Below, piece by piece: positions 55,401 to 63,240 of a DNA stretch of 64,000 nucleotides. The position numbers and the translations under genes are program-made. The notes under the pieces were generated by a model that saw nothing but the letters and a program-made list of their open reading frames with translations, did not search any database and had not been told where the DNA came from. Source of the DNA: Saprospiraceae bacterium (lineage in GTDB: Bacteria > Bacteroidota > Bacteroidia > Chitinophagales > Saprospiraceae). Every line of letters begins with the position of its first letter. Within the stretch, counting starts at the first letter, position 1. The stretch is taken from the NCBI GenBank assembly GCA_016787415.1, contig JAEUUT010000180.1, positions 1 to 64,000 of the forward strand. Reading direction: 5' to 3'.

Positions 55401-56648
55401 CGGCGTGAGGGTGTAATGGATCGGTTTGGAAAGCGCAGGTGTGGTTTGTAATCGATGCAAGCCGCCGTTGGTAGCCACCCACAACGAACCGGGTGTTTCT
55501 CCATTACAAATACTGCTGACAATGCTGTTGGCGCCAATTCCTTTCTGATCGAAACGGACGCCTTGGAACGGTTTGCTGCGCAGGTTGAGTTTGTTGAGCC
55601 CCTTGTCGGTACCAATCCACAGTATACCCGTTCGATCCTGGTACAATGCGTGTATGAAGTTATTGCTCAGGCTAAACGGTTCGTTGGGCTGCGCATAAAA
55701 AGTGTGAAACCTGCCCGTATTTTTATCCAGCAGGTTGAGTCCGTGAAACGTAGCCACCCACAAATTGCCATCGGACGTTTCCCAGAAATCGGGCACAACA
55801 TTGTAACTCAGGCTGGCGGGGTTGCCTGCATCCGCCTGGTAAGTGGTCATTACCTGAAGGTTGCTCAGCACACCGGGCTCAAAGCGAATTTTGCGCAAAC
55901 CGCCTTTGGAGCCGACCCATATGTTATCCGCTTCGCCTTTCACAGGCCGGATGCGGTAAATAAAATTGGTATGGAAGGAGTCGCCTTCTACCTGATCCAA
56001 GTGGTAATGCCTCAACTGATAGTGCGTGTCGTCGCTGAAAATAATACGCGACAAACCGCGGGACGTAGCCGACCAGATGGAGCCGTCGGGGGTTTCACAA
56101 ATAGAGTAAATGTAATCGGAAGCCGGGCGCGACGCGTCGTTGTCAGGTGTGAAAATGCGAAGGAATGTTTTGCTTTGGGGATCAAAACGATTGAGGCCTT
56201 TTTTTGTGCCCGCCCAGATATTTCCTTTACTGTCTTCAAAAATTCCCCATACATCGTTATCTGACAAGGAATTAGGATTGTCAGGTTGAGAGCGGTAATT
56301 AACAAAACGCTCCGTTGCACGATTAAAACAGTGGATTCCAGCGCTGAGCGTACCCACCCACAACATACCGGCATGGTCTTCCACCAGAGAAGTCACCTGA
56401 TCGCTCTGGAGCCCATCGGGCACACCCGGTTCTTCCTGAAAAGTACGAAGGGAATAGCCGTCGTAGCGTGTCAGGCCCGACCACGTTCCAAGCCATAACA
56501 TGCCTTTTTTGTCCTGTGTAATGCAGTTGATACCGCCTTGCAGCAGGCGCATGTCGGATGGCAATTGCTCAAAACGATAAGCGGGTTGCCCTGTGACAAG
56601 GCATACCGAAAGGAATAAAAGCAACAAGACGAAAACGGGGCGTAGCAT
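52470..56648 (-). CDS. Hybrid two-component system protein (sensor kinase, receiver and AraC domain)
   Basis: A 1392-residue one-protein signalling system. Signal peptide (1-21), about 14 two-component-regulator propeller repeats (such as DKKGMLWLGTWSGLTRYDG, DRTGILWIGTDKGLNKL) forming two periplasmic propellers to about 740, a Y_Y_Y domain (about 755-820), one transmembrane helix (about 835-855), HisKA with His887 (FFTNISHELRTPLTL), HATPase (NLLSNAFKFTPDGG, DTGPGI, GGTGIGLSLV), receiver with Asp1193 (LVLSDIAMPEMDG), and an AraC helix-turn-helix (1290-1390). Such proteins usually control polysaccharide-use loci in this phylum, but no glycan genes are nearby. The C-terminal residues come from a repeat tract. 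Confidence 0.95.
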   Translation of the reverse strand: MLRPVFVLLLLFLSVCLVTGQPAYRFEQLPSDMRLLQGGINCITQDKKGMLWLGTWSGLTRYDGYSLRTFQEEPGVPDGLQSDQVTSLVEDHAGMLWVGTLSAGIHCFNRATERFVNYRSQPDNPNSLSDNDVWGIFEDSKGNIWAGTKKGLNRFDPQSKTFLRIFTPDNDASRPASDYIYSICETPDGSIWSATSRGLSRIIFSDDTHYQLRHYHLDQVEGDSFHTNFIYRIRPVKGEADNIWVGSKGGLRKIRFEPGVLSNLQVMTTYQADAGNPASLSYNVVPDFWETSDGNLWVATFHGLNLLDKNTGRFHTFYAQPNEPFSLSNNFIHALYQDRTGILWIGTDKGLNKLNLRSKPFQGVRFDQKGIGANSIVSSICNGETPGSLWVATNGGLHRLQTTPALSKPIHYTLTPPRLPEFANFITSVWRAPDGWLWLSTQGAGIMRVRERDIPPGGGAIRQVQQFSQNAPPLINDNYVMHFYPSAAGGVWFGLWDGGLTYFDPANNTLKHFQTVDNLSLTASPNVSLLEIKESERTVLYVGTRGNGLLKFRFDPADRSLHLEQHYQFTAGQKDCLSNDKINALLHDSQGRLWVCTSRGVNLLKPDGSGFRLFRQADGLPSDIIQSIVEDKQGHLWVSTLNGIADLQLVDNVLKVRNFDALDGLQDNFFMNNCAERLPSGMLAFGGANGMSLFQPDAIHPDSVPPLTQISDFLLFNRPVPIGPMENGRVVLGNSISETPRIVLDYQDNVLSFEFVSLHFAEPRNNRFAYKLEGFDPDWVYADADKRFAHYTNLPYKEFTFWVKSSNGDGVWSEPVQVQVCVRPPFWLTWWAYCLYGLLSLALLYVVWRVMHLRAEYRASLALERLEREKSEELHQLKIQFFTNISHELRTPLTLIVSPLEQLLREHAPNRALQKTLTLIHQQAGKLLTMISQLLDFRKSEAGLMKVHAERTDLPVFVQEILLAFKPLAEQHKIDLQFDSTLENKEVWVDHDQMEKVLFNLLSNAFKFTPDGGAVTVSLKNTPDSQVQISVSDTGPGIPENDLERIFDPFHQGAHQPGRTLFGGTGIGLSLVKSIVDQHGGTIVAHNLPGSGAVFTVTLPEGSAHYAADQLIESRLPKQVQVVEYFKEEITDQLPLHAAGSARFRLLLAEDNSDIRNYLRQNLSEQYDIDEADNGAEALQKAFEQGYDLVLSDIAMPEMDGIELCRRLKTNIHTSHIPVVLLTARTSLVHKIEGLETGADDYITKPFNLQLLQLRIRNLIAIRERLKELSGKTLELSPSAITVTSLDEEFLAQFIRLVEAHMDESEYSIDDLAHEIAMSRMQLYRKLKALTGETPNTLIRNIRLQRAAQLLDTQQFNISEVAYKVGFTDLKYFRERFKERYGVVPSEYRGER

Positions 56649-56763
56649 ACAACACCATTAACTGCAATAGGGCAGCAAGATAGGTTTTTTGGTAATGTAT
56701 GCAGATGAAAGTCAATCGTTTCGACTGTTTTATACATCTGTTTTCAGATGAAACGTATGCGTG

Positions 56764-57711
56764 CTAAGTATTTTGCTTTACCTCCTGCACCTTGCCTGCA
56801 TCCACATGCCGGGGCATTTCTTTTTCTTTGGGCACTACAAAATTAGCGTAGTCATTGGCCACAATCTTGTGCCCCTGCACGATGCTGTAGTTTTTGGTAA
56901 ATTCTGCTCCGAAAAACAAAATAGCCGACGAATAGTACACCCAGGCCAAGAGGATAGCCATAGAGCCGGCTGCGCCAAAGGAGGTGGCGATGGAAGAAGT
57001 GCTCAGGTAAAAACCGATGGCAAATTTGCCAATCAAAAACAAGGTAGAGGTAAACAAAGCGCCCACCCATACGTGCCGCCAGGCGATTTTTGCATCGGGC
57101 AAAAACTTGAACATAAAGGCAAACAGGGCCGTCACAATGGCCACGATGAACGTAATATTCAGTATCTGAGCCACCCAGGCCAACTGCTCATACATACTGA
57201 AAAATCGTTCGCTTAACAGAGCGATGACGGTATTGATAAGCAGTGAAACAATGAGCAAAAACCCGAGCGTCAGAATCATGGAGAAGGAAATGACCCGGTT
57301 GAGCAGGTATTGTACTATGCCGTTGCGCGGCTTGGCTTTCAGCGACCAAATTTGATTGAGCGAGTCCTGCAATTCGGTAAAAACGCCCGTTGCACCCAGC
57401 AGCAGCGTACCCAGGCCGACCAATGTGGCCAGCCAACTTTGTCCCGAAATTTCCATGCTACCAATGGTGGTTTGCAGAAAATCGGCAGCGCCGGACCCGA
57501 TCAGACCTGAAAACTGTCGGTACACCTCACCTTGAACAGCCTCCCGACCAAAAAACACCCCTGCCAGTCCGATGATGATAATCAGCATGGGTGCAATAGA
57601 AAAAGTGGTGTAATACGAAAGGGAAGCGCTCAATTTCATGGCATTATCAGCCGAAAAATCCTTCACGGATTGTACAAGCGCCTTCCAGAATTTTTGGAAA
57701 AACGATAACAT
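56764..57711 (-). CDS. YihY/BrkB-family inner-membrane protein
   Basis: A 315-residue integral membrane protein of the YihY/virulence factor BrkB family. About six helices are seen; the family signature is SASLSYYTTFSIAPMLIIIIGLAG near the start and WVYYSSAILFFGAEFTKNYS near the end. The function is not settled; family members were once thought to be RNase BN. It precedes a short lipoprotein gene across a nested palindrome on the same strand. Confidence 0.92.
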   Translation of the reverse strand: MLSFFQKFWKALVQSVKDFSADNAMKLSASLSYYTTFSIAPMLIIIIGLAGVFFGREAVQGEVYRQFSGLIGSGAADFLQTTIGSMEISGQSWLATLVGLGTLLLGATGVFTELQDSLNQIWSLKAKPRNGIVQYLLNRVISFSMILTLGFLLIVSLLINTVIALLSERFFSMYEQLAWVAQILNITFIVAIVTALFAFMFKFLPDAKIAWRHVWVGALFTSTLFLIGKFAIGFYLSTSSIATSFGAAGSMAILLAWVYYSSAILFFGAEFTKNYSIVQGHKIVANDYANFVVPKEKEMPRHVDAGKVQEVKQNT

Positions 57712-57724
57712 GGTGGCAGGTTTT

Positions 57725-57793
57725 AACGTCGGCAGGGTTATTAACGTCGGCAGGGTTCCAAAACCCTGCCGACGTTGGAACCCTGCCGACGTT
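57725..57793. repeat. Nested palindrome with four copies of one 15-mer
   Basis: AACGTCGGCAGGGTT occurs at 57725-57739 and 57743-57757, and its exact complement at 57762-57776 and 57779-57793. The inner pair folds with a 4-base loop, and the outer pair extends it. It lies between two minus-strand genes, so a terminator or regulatory role is possible. Confidence 0.85.
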
Positions 57794-57796
57794 ACG

Positions 57797-57973
57797 TTAA
57801 TCCTTACTTCCCATCAATTTGGAAATCAGGAAAATGATCAGGGCAATGCCCAGGAATACCAATAGTACGCCCGACCATACGCCTGCTTTAAAAATGCCAC
57901 CCACCACCTCGCAGCCAGAAAGGGTGCTGAGAGCGGTGGCGAGTGCGCCGGTATAAACAAGTTGCTTTTTCAT
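57797..57973 (-). CDS. Small lipoprotein-like membrane protein
   Basis: A 58-residue protein: MKKQLVYTGALATALSTLSGC then EVVGGIFKAGVWSG and a transmembrane helix (LLVFLGIALIIFLISKL). The lipobox-like LSGC suggests lipidation at Cys21. Short CEVVGGIFKAG-type proteins with one helix are common in Bacteroidota and have no assigned role. It sits 31 bases after the OmpA-family gene on the same strand, so the two may be co-transcribed. Confidence 0.7.
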   Translation of the reverse strand: MKKQLVYTGALATALSTLSGCEVVGGIFKAGVWSGVLLVFLGIALIIFLISKLMGSKD

Positions 57974-58004
57974 GTTGATGGAGATTTTTGAAAGTGAAGG
58001 GTTT

Positions 58005-58679
58005 TTACAGTTTGCCTTGTTCAGCCTGTTTTTTGAGGTCTTCGTTGGCCCAGATCGACACTTCTACGCGGCGATTTTGTTGTCGGCCTGCATCGGTGTC
58101 GTTGGAAGCCACCGGTTGTGTTTCACCAAACCCGCGGATGCCCAGGCGCGAGCGTTTTACGCCTACGCTGGTCAGGTAATCGTGTACGGCATCGGCACGG
58201 TCTTCTGACAGTTCCATGTTGTAAGCATCGGAGCCTGTCGAATCGGTGTGGCCATCGATTAGGATATTGGTGTCGTCGTATTCATTGAGCGTTGCGGCAA
58301 AATCGCGCAACTGCGTTTTCATGTCGGAGGTGAGTTTGGACGAATTGACGGCGAACAAAAGGCCGGAGTCGAAGGTGACTTTAAGGCCTTCACCGACCCG
58401 TTCTACGGTGGCGGATTTACCGAGTTCCTGTTCGAGTTCACGTTTTTGTTTGTCCATGTACTTGCCAATCGCGCCGCCTGCTACGCCGCCCACTGCGGCG
58501 CCGATGATGATGCCGCCTGCGGTATTGCCGTTCTTTTTACCAAGAATACCGCCGATAGCACCGCCCACTGCGATGCCTGTACCTGCGCCAATGGCTGTGT
58601 TTTTATTCTTTTTGAGGGTCTGACAGGAGGAACCGCCCATCAGGATTGCGATCATGATGATGGAAAATGGCTTTATCAT
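58005..58679 (-). CDS. OmpA-family lipoprotein with glycine-zipper segment
   Basis: A 224-residue envelope protein. Lipobox MGGSSC gives a lipidated Cys19. Residues 29-75 form a glycine-zipper region (AIGAGTGIAVGGAIGGILGKK, GGIIIGAAVGGVAGGAIG). The C-terminal OmpA domain (about 100-215) has the peptidoglycan-binding signature NILIDGHTDSTGSDAYNMELSEDRADAVHDYL. It would link the outer membrane to peptidoglycan. The start at 58679 follows from the lipoprotein signal. Confidence 0.92.
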   Translation of the reverse strand: MIKPFSIIMIAILMGGSSCQTLKKNKNTAIGAGTGIAVGGAIGGILGKKNGNTAGGIIIGAAVGGVAGGAIGKYMDKQKRELEQELGKSATVERVGEGLKVTFDSGLLFAVNSSKLTSDMKTQLRDFAATLNEYDDTNILIDGHTDSTGSDAYNMELSEDRADAVHDYLTSVGVKRSRLGIRGFGETQPVASNDTDAGRQQNRRVEVSIWANEDLKKQAEQGKL

Positions 58680-58720
58680 GGCTTGTATAGGTTGAGTTGG
58701 TTGGGAAAAAGGGGGACAGA

Positions 58721-58750
58721 CCCCGGGAGAGTTATATGTGGCTCCCGGGG
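58721..58750. terminator. GC-rich hairpin between the OmpA and PorT-like genes
   Basis: CCCCGGGAG (58721-58729) pairs with CTCCCGGGG (58742-58750). On the minus strand it lies after the PorT-like gene and is followed after about 12 bases by a short T-run, so it may be that gene's terminator. Confidence 0.4.
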
Positions 58751-58827
58751 TTGCTGTTGCCGGTTTAGGGCGTGTTTAGGGCATGTTTAGTTTGGGGGCA
58801 TTTTTAGGATACACAGCGCGTTGCGCT

Positions 58828-58947
58828 GCGCTAATGCGTACGCCCTTTCAGGTCTGTTCGTGGAGCGCTTCTCACTTCTCACCTCTCACTTCTCACCTCT
58901 CACTTCTCGTATCTCACCTCTCACTTCTCACCTCTCACCTCTAAAAA
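58828..58947. repeat. Repeat module and heptamer tract at the 3' end of the PorT-like gene
   Basis: The core GCGTACGCCCTTTCAGGTCTG-type sequence (as at 52376) is followed by (C/T)TCTCAC heptamers to 58947. The stop codon TAG of the minus-strand gene is the first part of TAGAGGTGAGA. The rest of the 260-base gap has the hairpin at 58721 and nothing else clear. Confidence 0.8.
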
Positions 58948-59606
58948 TTAACGCCCAGCGTCAGGGCCACACCGCGCGTTTGGCGTACCGGTTTGTTGTC
59001 GTTGGTGTTGTCGGCGTCTTTATCGAGCAGGTTGTTGAAACCGTAGTTGTAACGCAGGTCCAGCACAATATTTCCGATGCTGACACCAGCAGAACCCAGC
59101 ATACCGTAGTTGAGGCGGCGGGTGTCGTCTTCCTCATCGAAGGTGAAATTGTCTTCCGCTTCAAACAGGGTCGTGCCGTCCGCAGTGGTTTTGGTGGTGT
59201 ACTTCCCACCCAGGGCATAACCTACCCAGGGGCCTGCCGCGATGTGAAAACCGAGACCTTCCTGGTCGGCATTGCCAAATTGCAGTTTGGCGAGTACAGG
59301 TAGTTCGAGGTAATGGATGCGGTAGGTGTTTTTGGTTTCGGTACCCAGCACATTGTAAGTATTGCTGCCACCATTCTGGGTGTAGAGCAATTCCGGCTGG
59401 ATGGTCAGAATGTCGCCGAGGTTCATACCAAACGTAAGGCCCACGACAGGCGCCACAATAGAGCGGTTTTCAATATCGTCGCGGCTTACATTTTCATTTT
59501 CTTCAGAGATAGTGGCAAATGCAGCGCCGGCTTTAATACCTACCTGAGCCCAGGTAGCGGAGGTGTACATAACACCCAGTGCGATGGCAAAAAGATACTT
59601 TTTCAT
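58941..59606 (-). CDS. PorT-like outer-membrane beta-barrel protein
   Basis: A 221-residue outer-membrane protein with a signal peptide (1-20, ending SATWAQ). The barrel has about eight strands: [72 protein letters not shown] and a last strand [10 protein letters not shown]. This matches the porin/PorT-family small barrel domain (OMP_b-brl_2). It is not necessarily T9SS PorT. The stop is supplied by the heptamer tract. Confidence 0.87.
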   Translation of the reverse strand: MKKYLFAIALGVMYTSATWAQVGIKAGAAFATISEENENVSRDDIENRSIVAPVVGLTFGMNLGDILTIQPELLYTQNGGSNTYNVLGTETKNTYRIHYLELPVLAKLQFGNADQEGLGFHIAAGPWVGYALGGKYTTKTTADGTTLFEAEDNFTFDEEDDTRRLNYGMLGSAGVSIGNIVLDLRYNYGFNNLLDKDADNTNDNKPVRQTRGVALTLGVNF

Positions 59607-59654
59607 AGTGATTTTAGATTTTGTTTGTCAGAAAAGATGGTGTTTTTGTGTTTT

Positions 59655-59880
59655 TGGGTTTTTGTGTTTTGGGGGTGCGTTGCACTTGGCATTTGATAGG
59701 ATGAGAGTGATTGGGTGTTTTAGGGCTTTTGTGTTTTTGTGTTTTGGAGGTACGTTGCACTTGGCATTTGAAAGGATGAGAGCAGGTGTTACAAAATCAC
59801 AAATGCCAAGAGCGAAGCCCACCAAAACACAAAAACACCCAAACACAAAAACACCTTAAACACAAAAACACCCTAAAAAC
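59655..59880. repeat. Compound direct and inverted repeat
   Basis: Two direct 49-base copies (59659-59707 and 59734-59782) share a TTTTTGTGTTTTGG start, GCACTTGGCATTTG and AGGATGAGAG. An inverted counterpart (about 59800-59838) starts CAAATGCCAAGAGCG, and short CACAAAAACAC repeats follow. The 330-base stretch between genes holds nothing else I can identify. Confidence 0.75.
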
Positions 59881-59938
59881 AATGTTCCTACACGAGCGCT
59901 GTTGATTTTTTTCCCCAAACAGTAGCATTTTGGATGCA

Positions 59939-60341
59939 GAATTAGGGTTTGTTCGGCTACGCCTCTTTTAGAGAGATGGGAACACGGATTAAGCGGATAA
60001 AGCGGATTTAAACTGATTTTTTGGTGGCCTTGCGGCCACTTCTTTTTGATTTTTACGGATTTGCCCGCCTTCGGCGGGACGTATATCGAATCAATCTTTT
60101 ATAAAGCAAGCAAAAATCAACATCGATCCCTTGTATCATTTCATGTGTATGCTATGCCTATCCACCCGCCAAAGGCGGTTTAAATCTGAAAAAAATCAAA
60201 AAGAAGTGGCCGCAAGGCCACCAAAAAATCAGTTTAAATCCGCTTTATCCGCTTAATCCGCGTTTCCATCCCTCCACGAGGGGCGTAGCCGAACAAATCC
60301 CGAACAAATCCCGAACAAATCCTTCGTACACTCCCTAATTC
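59939..60341. repeat. Long inverted-repeat element, copy 2
   Basis: Same structure as the element at 50745-51121: GTTTGTTCGGCTACGCC ends, the GTGGCC-TTGC-GGCCAC and CCCGCC-TTC-GGCGGG hairpins, and the conserved centre (CGTATATCGAATCAAT, AAAGCAAGCAAAAATCAACATCGAT). The right end has three tandem CGAACAAATCC units where copy 1 has one. The ~50 bases after it hold TTCATCA-type heptamers. Confidence 0.85.
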
Positions 60342-60381
60342 ATCATTCATCGCTCATCATTCATCTTTCATCATTATCAAC

Positions 60382-60389
60382 TACATTTA
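60382..60389 (+). promoter_or_regulatory. Possible -7 box of the pyrophosphatase gene
   Basis: TACATTTA, one mismatch to TAnnTTTG, 21 bases before the ATG at 60411. Confidence 0.35.
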
Positions 60390-60410
60390 CTCCCGAAAAC
60401 AACCTTTTAC

Positions 60411-60950
60411 ATGAACCATCTTGCGTTGCCTTCTTTTTCCGCCGACGGTCACCTCCAGGCCGTGATTGAAATACCGGCTGGAACGAATACCAAATACGAA
60501 TACAACAAGCAACTGCTTCAGTTTCAACCCGATATCAGAAATGGCCAACCCCGCAGGGTGGATTTCATGTCTTACCCGGTGAACTACGGATTTATCCCTT
60601 CTACTAAAATGGATAAGGAACGCGGTGGCGATGGCGATCCCCTGGATGTACTGGTGCTGGCCGAGCACATTCCAACAGGAAGTGTGGTGCCGGTGGTACC
60701 CATCGGGCTGCTATTGTTGAAAGACCTGGGCGAACTTGACAACAAAGTGCTGGCTATACCGGTGGAGGTATCTAAAAGAATCATCAAAGCCACAGACTGG
60801 GTAGGTTTTCAACGCGATTACAGCGCGATTCGCCATATTTTTGAAATGTTTTTCACCTACTACGACGGCCTGGGCACCATGACGCTCATGGGCTGGGCCG
60901 ACGAAACGGCTGCGCTCGAAGAGGTTAAAAAATGGCAAATGACTTCCTGA
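60411..60950 (+). CDS. ppa: Inorganic pyrophosphatase (family I)
   Basis: A 179-residue soluble enzyme that splits pyrophosphate into two phosphates and so pulls biosynthetic reactions forward. The metal-binding signature GDGDPLDVLVLAE is present, with further active-site acids in DLGELD (positions equal to Asp97 and Asp102 of E. coli Ppa) and lysines/tyrosines upstream (KYEYNKQLL, VNYGFIPSTKM). Length matches family I. It stands alone after the repeat element. Confidence 0.93.
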   Translation: MNHLALPSFSADGHLQAVIEIPAGTNTKYEYNKQLLQFQPDIRNGQPRRVDFMSYPVNYGFIPSTKMDKERGGDGDPLDVLVLAEHIPTGSVVPVVPIGLLLLKDLGELDNKVLAIPVEVSKRIIKATDWVGFQRDYSAIRHIFEMFFTYYDGLGTMTLMGWADETAALEEVKKWQMTS

Positions 60951-61002
60951 AAACAACCATTTTCAATCTCCTGCGTTTTCTTTGCCGCATCGAATAAGAC
61001 CC

Positions 61003-62229
61003 ATGCCCATGTGCGCAACTGTTTCAACAACCTCTCTTCCGGCTGTGGCCGCTCCTTCTACCCTGCGGTATAGTTATTTCCGCTCCATTGATGCCGCCGG
61101 TCGCGATTGGGACCTTGCTGCGCCTGTCCACGATATTTTTCTGCAACGCCCGTACCTGAGCATCCTCGAAAGCAATCCGCCCGAGGGCATGCGCTTCGGC
61201 TACCTTGTGTTTTATGAAAATGATGAGCCCATCGGCGTCGCTATTTGCCAGATCAAATACTTCAAGGGCGATGACAACATCAACGACTTGCAGGTATCGG
61301 CCAAAGAACCCTGTTTTTTTCACGGGCTGGCACAGTGGTTCAAGCGCTGGGTGGCAGGGAAAACGGCTGCCGATATCCTGATTTGCGGCAATATGCTGCT
61401 GACCGGCGAACATGGTTTCTATTTCCATGAAGATAAAATTGGACAAGCGCAATTCACCGAACTACTCGAAAAAGCCCTCGACGAAGTGATCGACGTCATG
61501 GGGCGAGAAGGTGTGAAAATGCCTGTTATTCTGGTGAAAGACATTGCCCAACACCACAAAGAACAAGGCGAAACGCTTACACAGAAAGGATTTTTTGAGT
61601 TCTGCATTCAACCCAATATGGTAATGGATCTGCCATATGCCGATTTTGATGCATACCTCGCTGCCATGTCGACGAAATACCGCACCCGCGCCAAAAGAGC
61701 CATCAAAAAATTAGATGGCGTGGAAAAACGGGAAATGACGCTGGTGGATATTCAGCGTGAACTGCCGCGCATTTATGCCCTGTACAAGGAAGTAGCCAAA
61801 AATGCCGGGTTCAACATGGTCGACCTGAACGAGTATTACCTGCTGGCGCTCAAACGCGACCTCGGCCACGCTTTCCGTATGCACGGCTACTACCAGGGCG
61901 AAACACTGCTCGCTTTTTACACCACGATTGTCAATGGCCACGAACTGGAAGCCCATTTTCTTGGCTACGACAAACACCTCAACCACGACCTGCAGTTGTA
62001 CCTGAACTGTCTGTATGACATTGTACGCATTGCTTTTGAAAGTTCATGTACGGAAATTGTATTTGCCCGTACGGCCCTGGAAATAAAAAGTTCGGTCGGC
62101 GCTGTTGCCCACGATCTGTTGTGCTACGTCCGCCACCAGAATTCGCTGGTGAATAATTTTACCGGTACGATTCTGGAGTATTTGAAGCCGGTGGAAGAAT
62201 GGGTGCCAAGGCATCCTTTTAGAGAGTGA
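61003..62229 (+). CDS. GNAT-fold protein of the COG3146 type (peptidogalycan biosynthesis/recognition-like)
   Basis: A 408-residue cytoplasmic protein with a GNAT/FemAB-like acyltransferase fold. The AMSTKYRTRAKRAIKKLDGVEKREM segment and the later ELEAHFLGYDKHLNHDLQLYLNCLYDIVRIAFESSCTEIVFARTALEIKSSVGA are typical of the COG3146 type. The substrate is unknown. The ATG at 61003 is used; the TTG at 60982 is less likely. Its last two codons and TGA stop come from the heptamer tract. Confidence 0.82.
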   Translation: MPMCATVSTTSLPAVAAPSTLRYSYFRSIDAAGRDWDLAAPVHDIFLQRPYLSILESNPPEGMRFGYLVFYENDEPIGVAICQIKYFKGDDNINDLQVSAKEPCFFHGLAQWFKRWVAGKTAADILICGNMLLTGEHGFYFHEDKIGQAQFTELLEKALDEVIDVMGREGVKMPVILVKDIAQHHKEQGETLTQKGFFEFCIQPNMVMDLPYADFDAYLAAMSTKYRTRAKRAIKKLDGVEKREMTLVDIQRELPRIYALYKEVAKNAGFNMVDLNEYYLLALKRDLGHAFRMHGYYQGETLLAFYTTIVNGHELEAHFLGYDKHLNHDLQLYLNCLYDIVRIAFESSCTEIVFARTALEIKSSVGAVAHDLLCYVRHQNSLVNNFTGTILEYLKPVEEWVPRHPFRE

Positions 62230-62370
62230 GAGAGAAGTGAGAAGTGAGAGGTGAGAGGTGAGAAGTGAGAGAGCGTAGAGTGTACCGCTTCGCTCAGGAC
62301 AAGAGAAGTCTAAGAACGAAGCGGTACACTCTACGCTCTCTCACTTCTCACCTCTCACTTCTCACCTCTA
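62224..62370. repeat. Heptamer tracts forming a long hairpin between convergent genes
   Basis: Perfect 38-base arms 62255-62292 and 62317-62354 with a 24-base loop; imperfect pairing continues outwards. Left tract GAGARGT, right tract (C/T)TCTCAC, the core GCGTAGAGTGTACCGCTTCG in each arm. The stop codons of both flanking genes fall at its edges, so it would act as a bidirectional terminator. Confidence 0.85.
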
Positions 62371-63132
62371 TTTCACGACCGCGAACTGCTCTACCTTCAG
62401 CCGTCCTTCCGATTTTACCCAGAGCAGGTACAGGCCGGGCGAGGGGCGTTCGAGCCGCACTTGTTGATCGACGAGGGTCATATCGGTGGAGGCGCCATCC
62501 CAGATCACTTTTCCTGTGACGTCGCTGATCCACCATTCGGCGGGAGTGGGTTTGCCCGAGGAAGGTTGCACTACAAATTCGCCGTAGTTGGGATTGGGTA
62601 CCACTACAAATTCCGTTTCAGTATTGATCGGGTCGGCAGTGCTGGCAGCGCCTTCGTCAATCCACACGGCGGCCTCATTGGTACAAACATGTTCGAGCGG
62701 CGCGAAAGCGATACAGGCCCGATTGGTGATGACCTGCCCGGCTTCAATAAAAGGCCGGGGGCGTACGCTGAACATGATATATCCAAAAGAATGTGCTGGA
62801 TCAACGGACTTGCTGGGCAGGTTGATTTCTTCAAAATACCAGCGCACGTTGTTGTTACCATCGTGCAGGTAAGCGTATCCGTGGCTGGAACTAATCATGG
62901 TGAGCGAACTAGGATCGAGCCGGGCATCGAGGGTGTCGTAAATAACCACCTGGTAAGCCGTATCTTGCCCCATGTTCTGAAATCGTATCATATACAACAC
63001 CGAAGCGCCTTCCGCAATGTCATTTGTTGTAAACACCGCATCACCGAGTACCTGCACATCATTTTGAGCCTGCATCCATTTGCCGGAAAAGAAAAATAAC
63101 AGGATAAACAGGCGAGCAACAATACGTTTCAT
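62368..63132 (-). CDS. Secreted T9SS substrate with a DUF11-like domain
   Basis: A 254-residue exported protein. Signal peptide (hydrophobic VARLFILLFFFSGKWMQAQ), then residues 20-150 similar to the conserved-repeat/DUF11 fold (AEGASVLYMIRFQNMGQDTAYQVVIYDTLDARLDPSSLTMISSSHGY). It ends in a T9SS sorting domain (VVPNPNYGEFVVQPSSG, then GLYLLWVKSEGRLKVEQFAVVK). The ATG at 63132 is preferred to the one at 63147. It may be a surface adhesin-like protein (inference). Confidence 0.82.
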   Translation of the reverse strand: MKRIVARLFILLFFFSGKWMQAQNDVQVLGDAVFTTNDIAEGASVLYMIRFQNMGQDTAYQVVIYDTLDARLDPSSLTMISSSHGYAYLHDGNNNVRWYFEEINLPSKSVDPAHSFGYIMFSVRPRPFIEAGQVITNRACIAFAPLEHVCTNEAAVWIDEGAASTADPINTETEFVVVPNPNYGEFVVQPSSGKPTPAEWWISDVTGKVIWDGASTDMTLVDQQVRLERPSPGLYLLWVKSEGRLKVEQFAVVK

Positions 63133-63240
63133 GACCACAGGATTCATTTACTTGGATGAGGTAAAGTGTGGATAACGATTTTACGAAACCCGAAGGTAAA
63201 GAAATTTTCTTTGCCTGCTTCACTGTTAACACTTATACGA

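Noticed and set aside
58721..58750. Riboswitch upstream of the OmpA-family gene
   Set aside because: Only one simple hairpin is visible; position fits a terminator better and no known riboswitch core is recognisable.
59563..59859. 98-codon frame upstream of the PorT-like gene
   Set aside because: It reads through the direct repeats and gives repeated CFGG-LHLAF peptides; judged non-coding.
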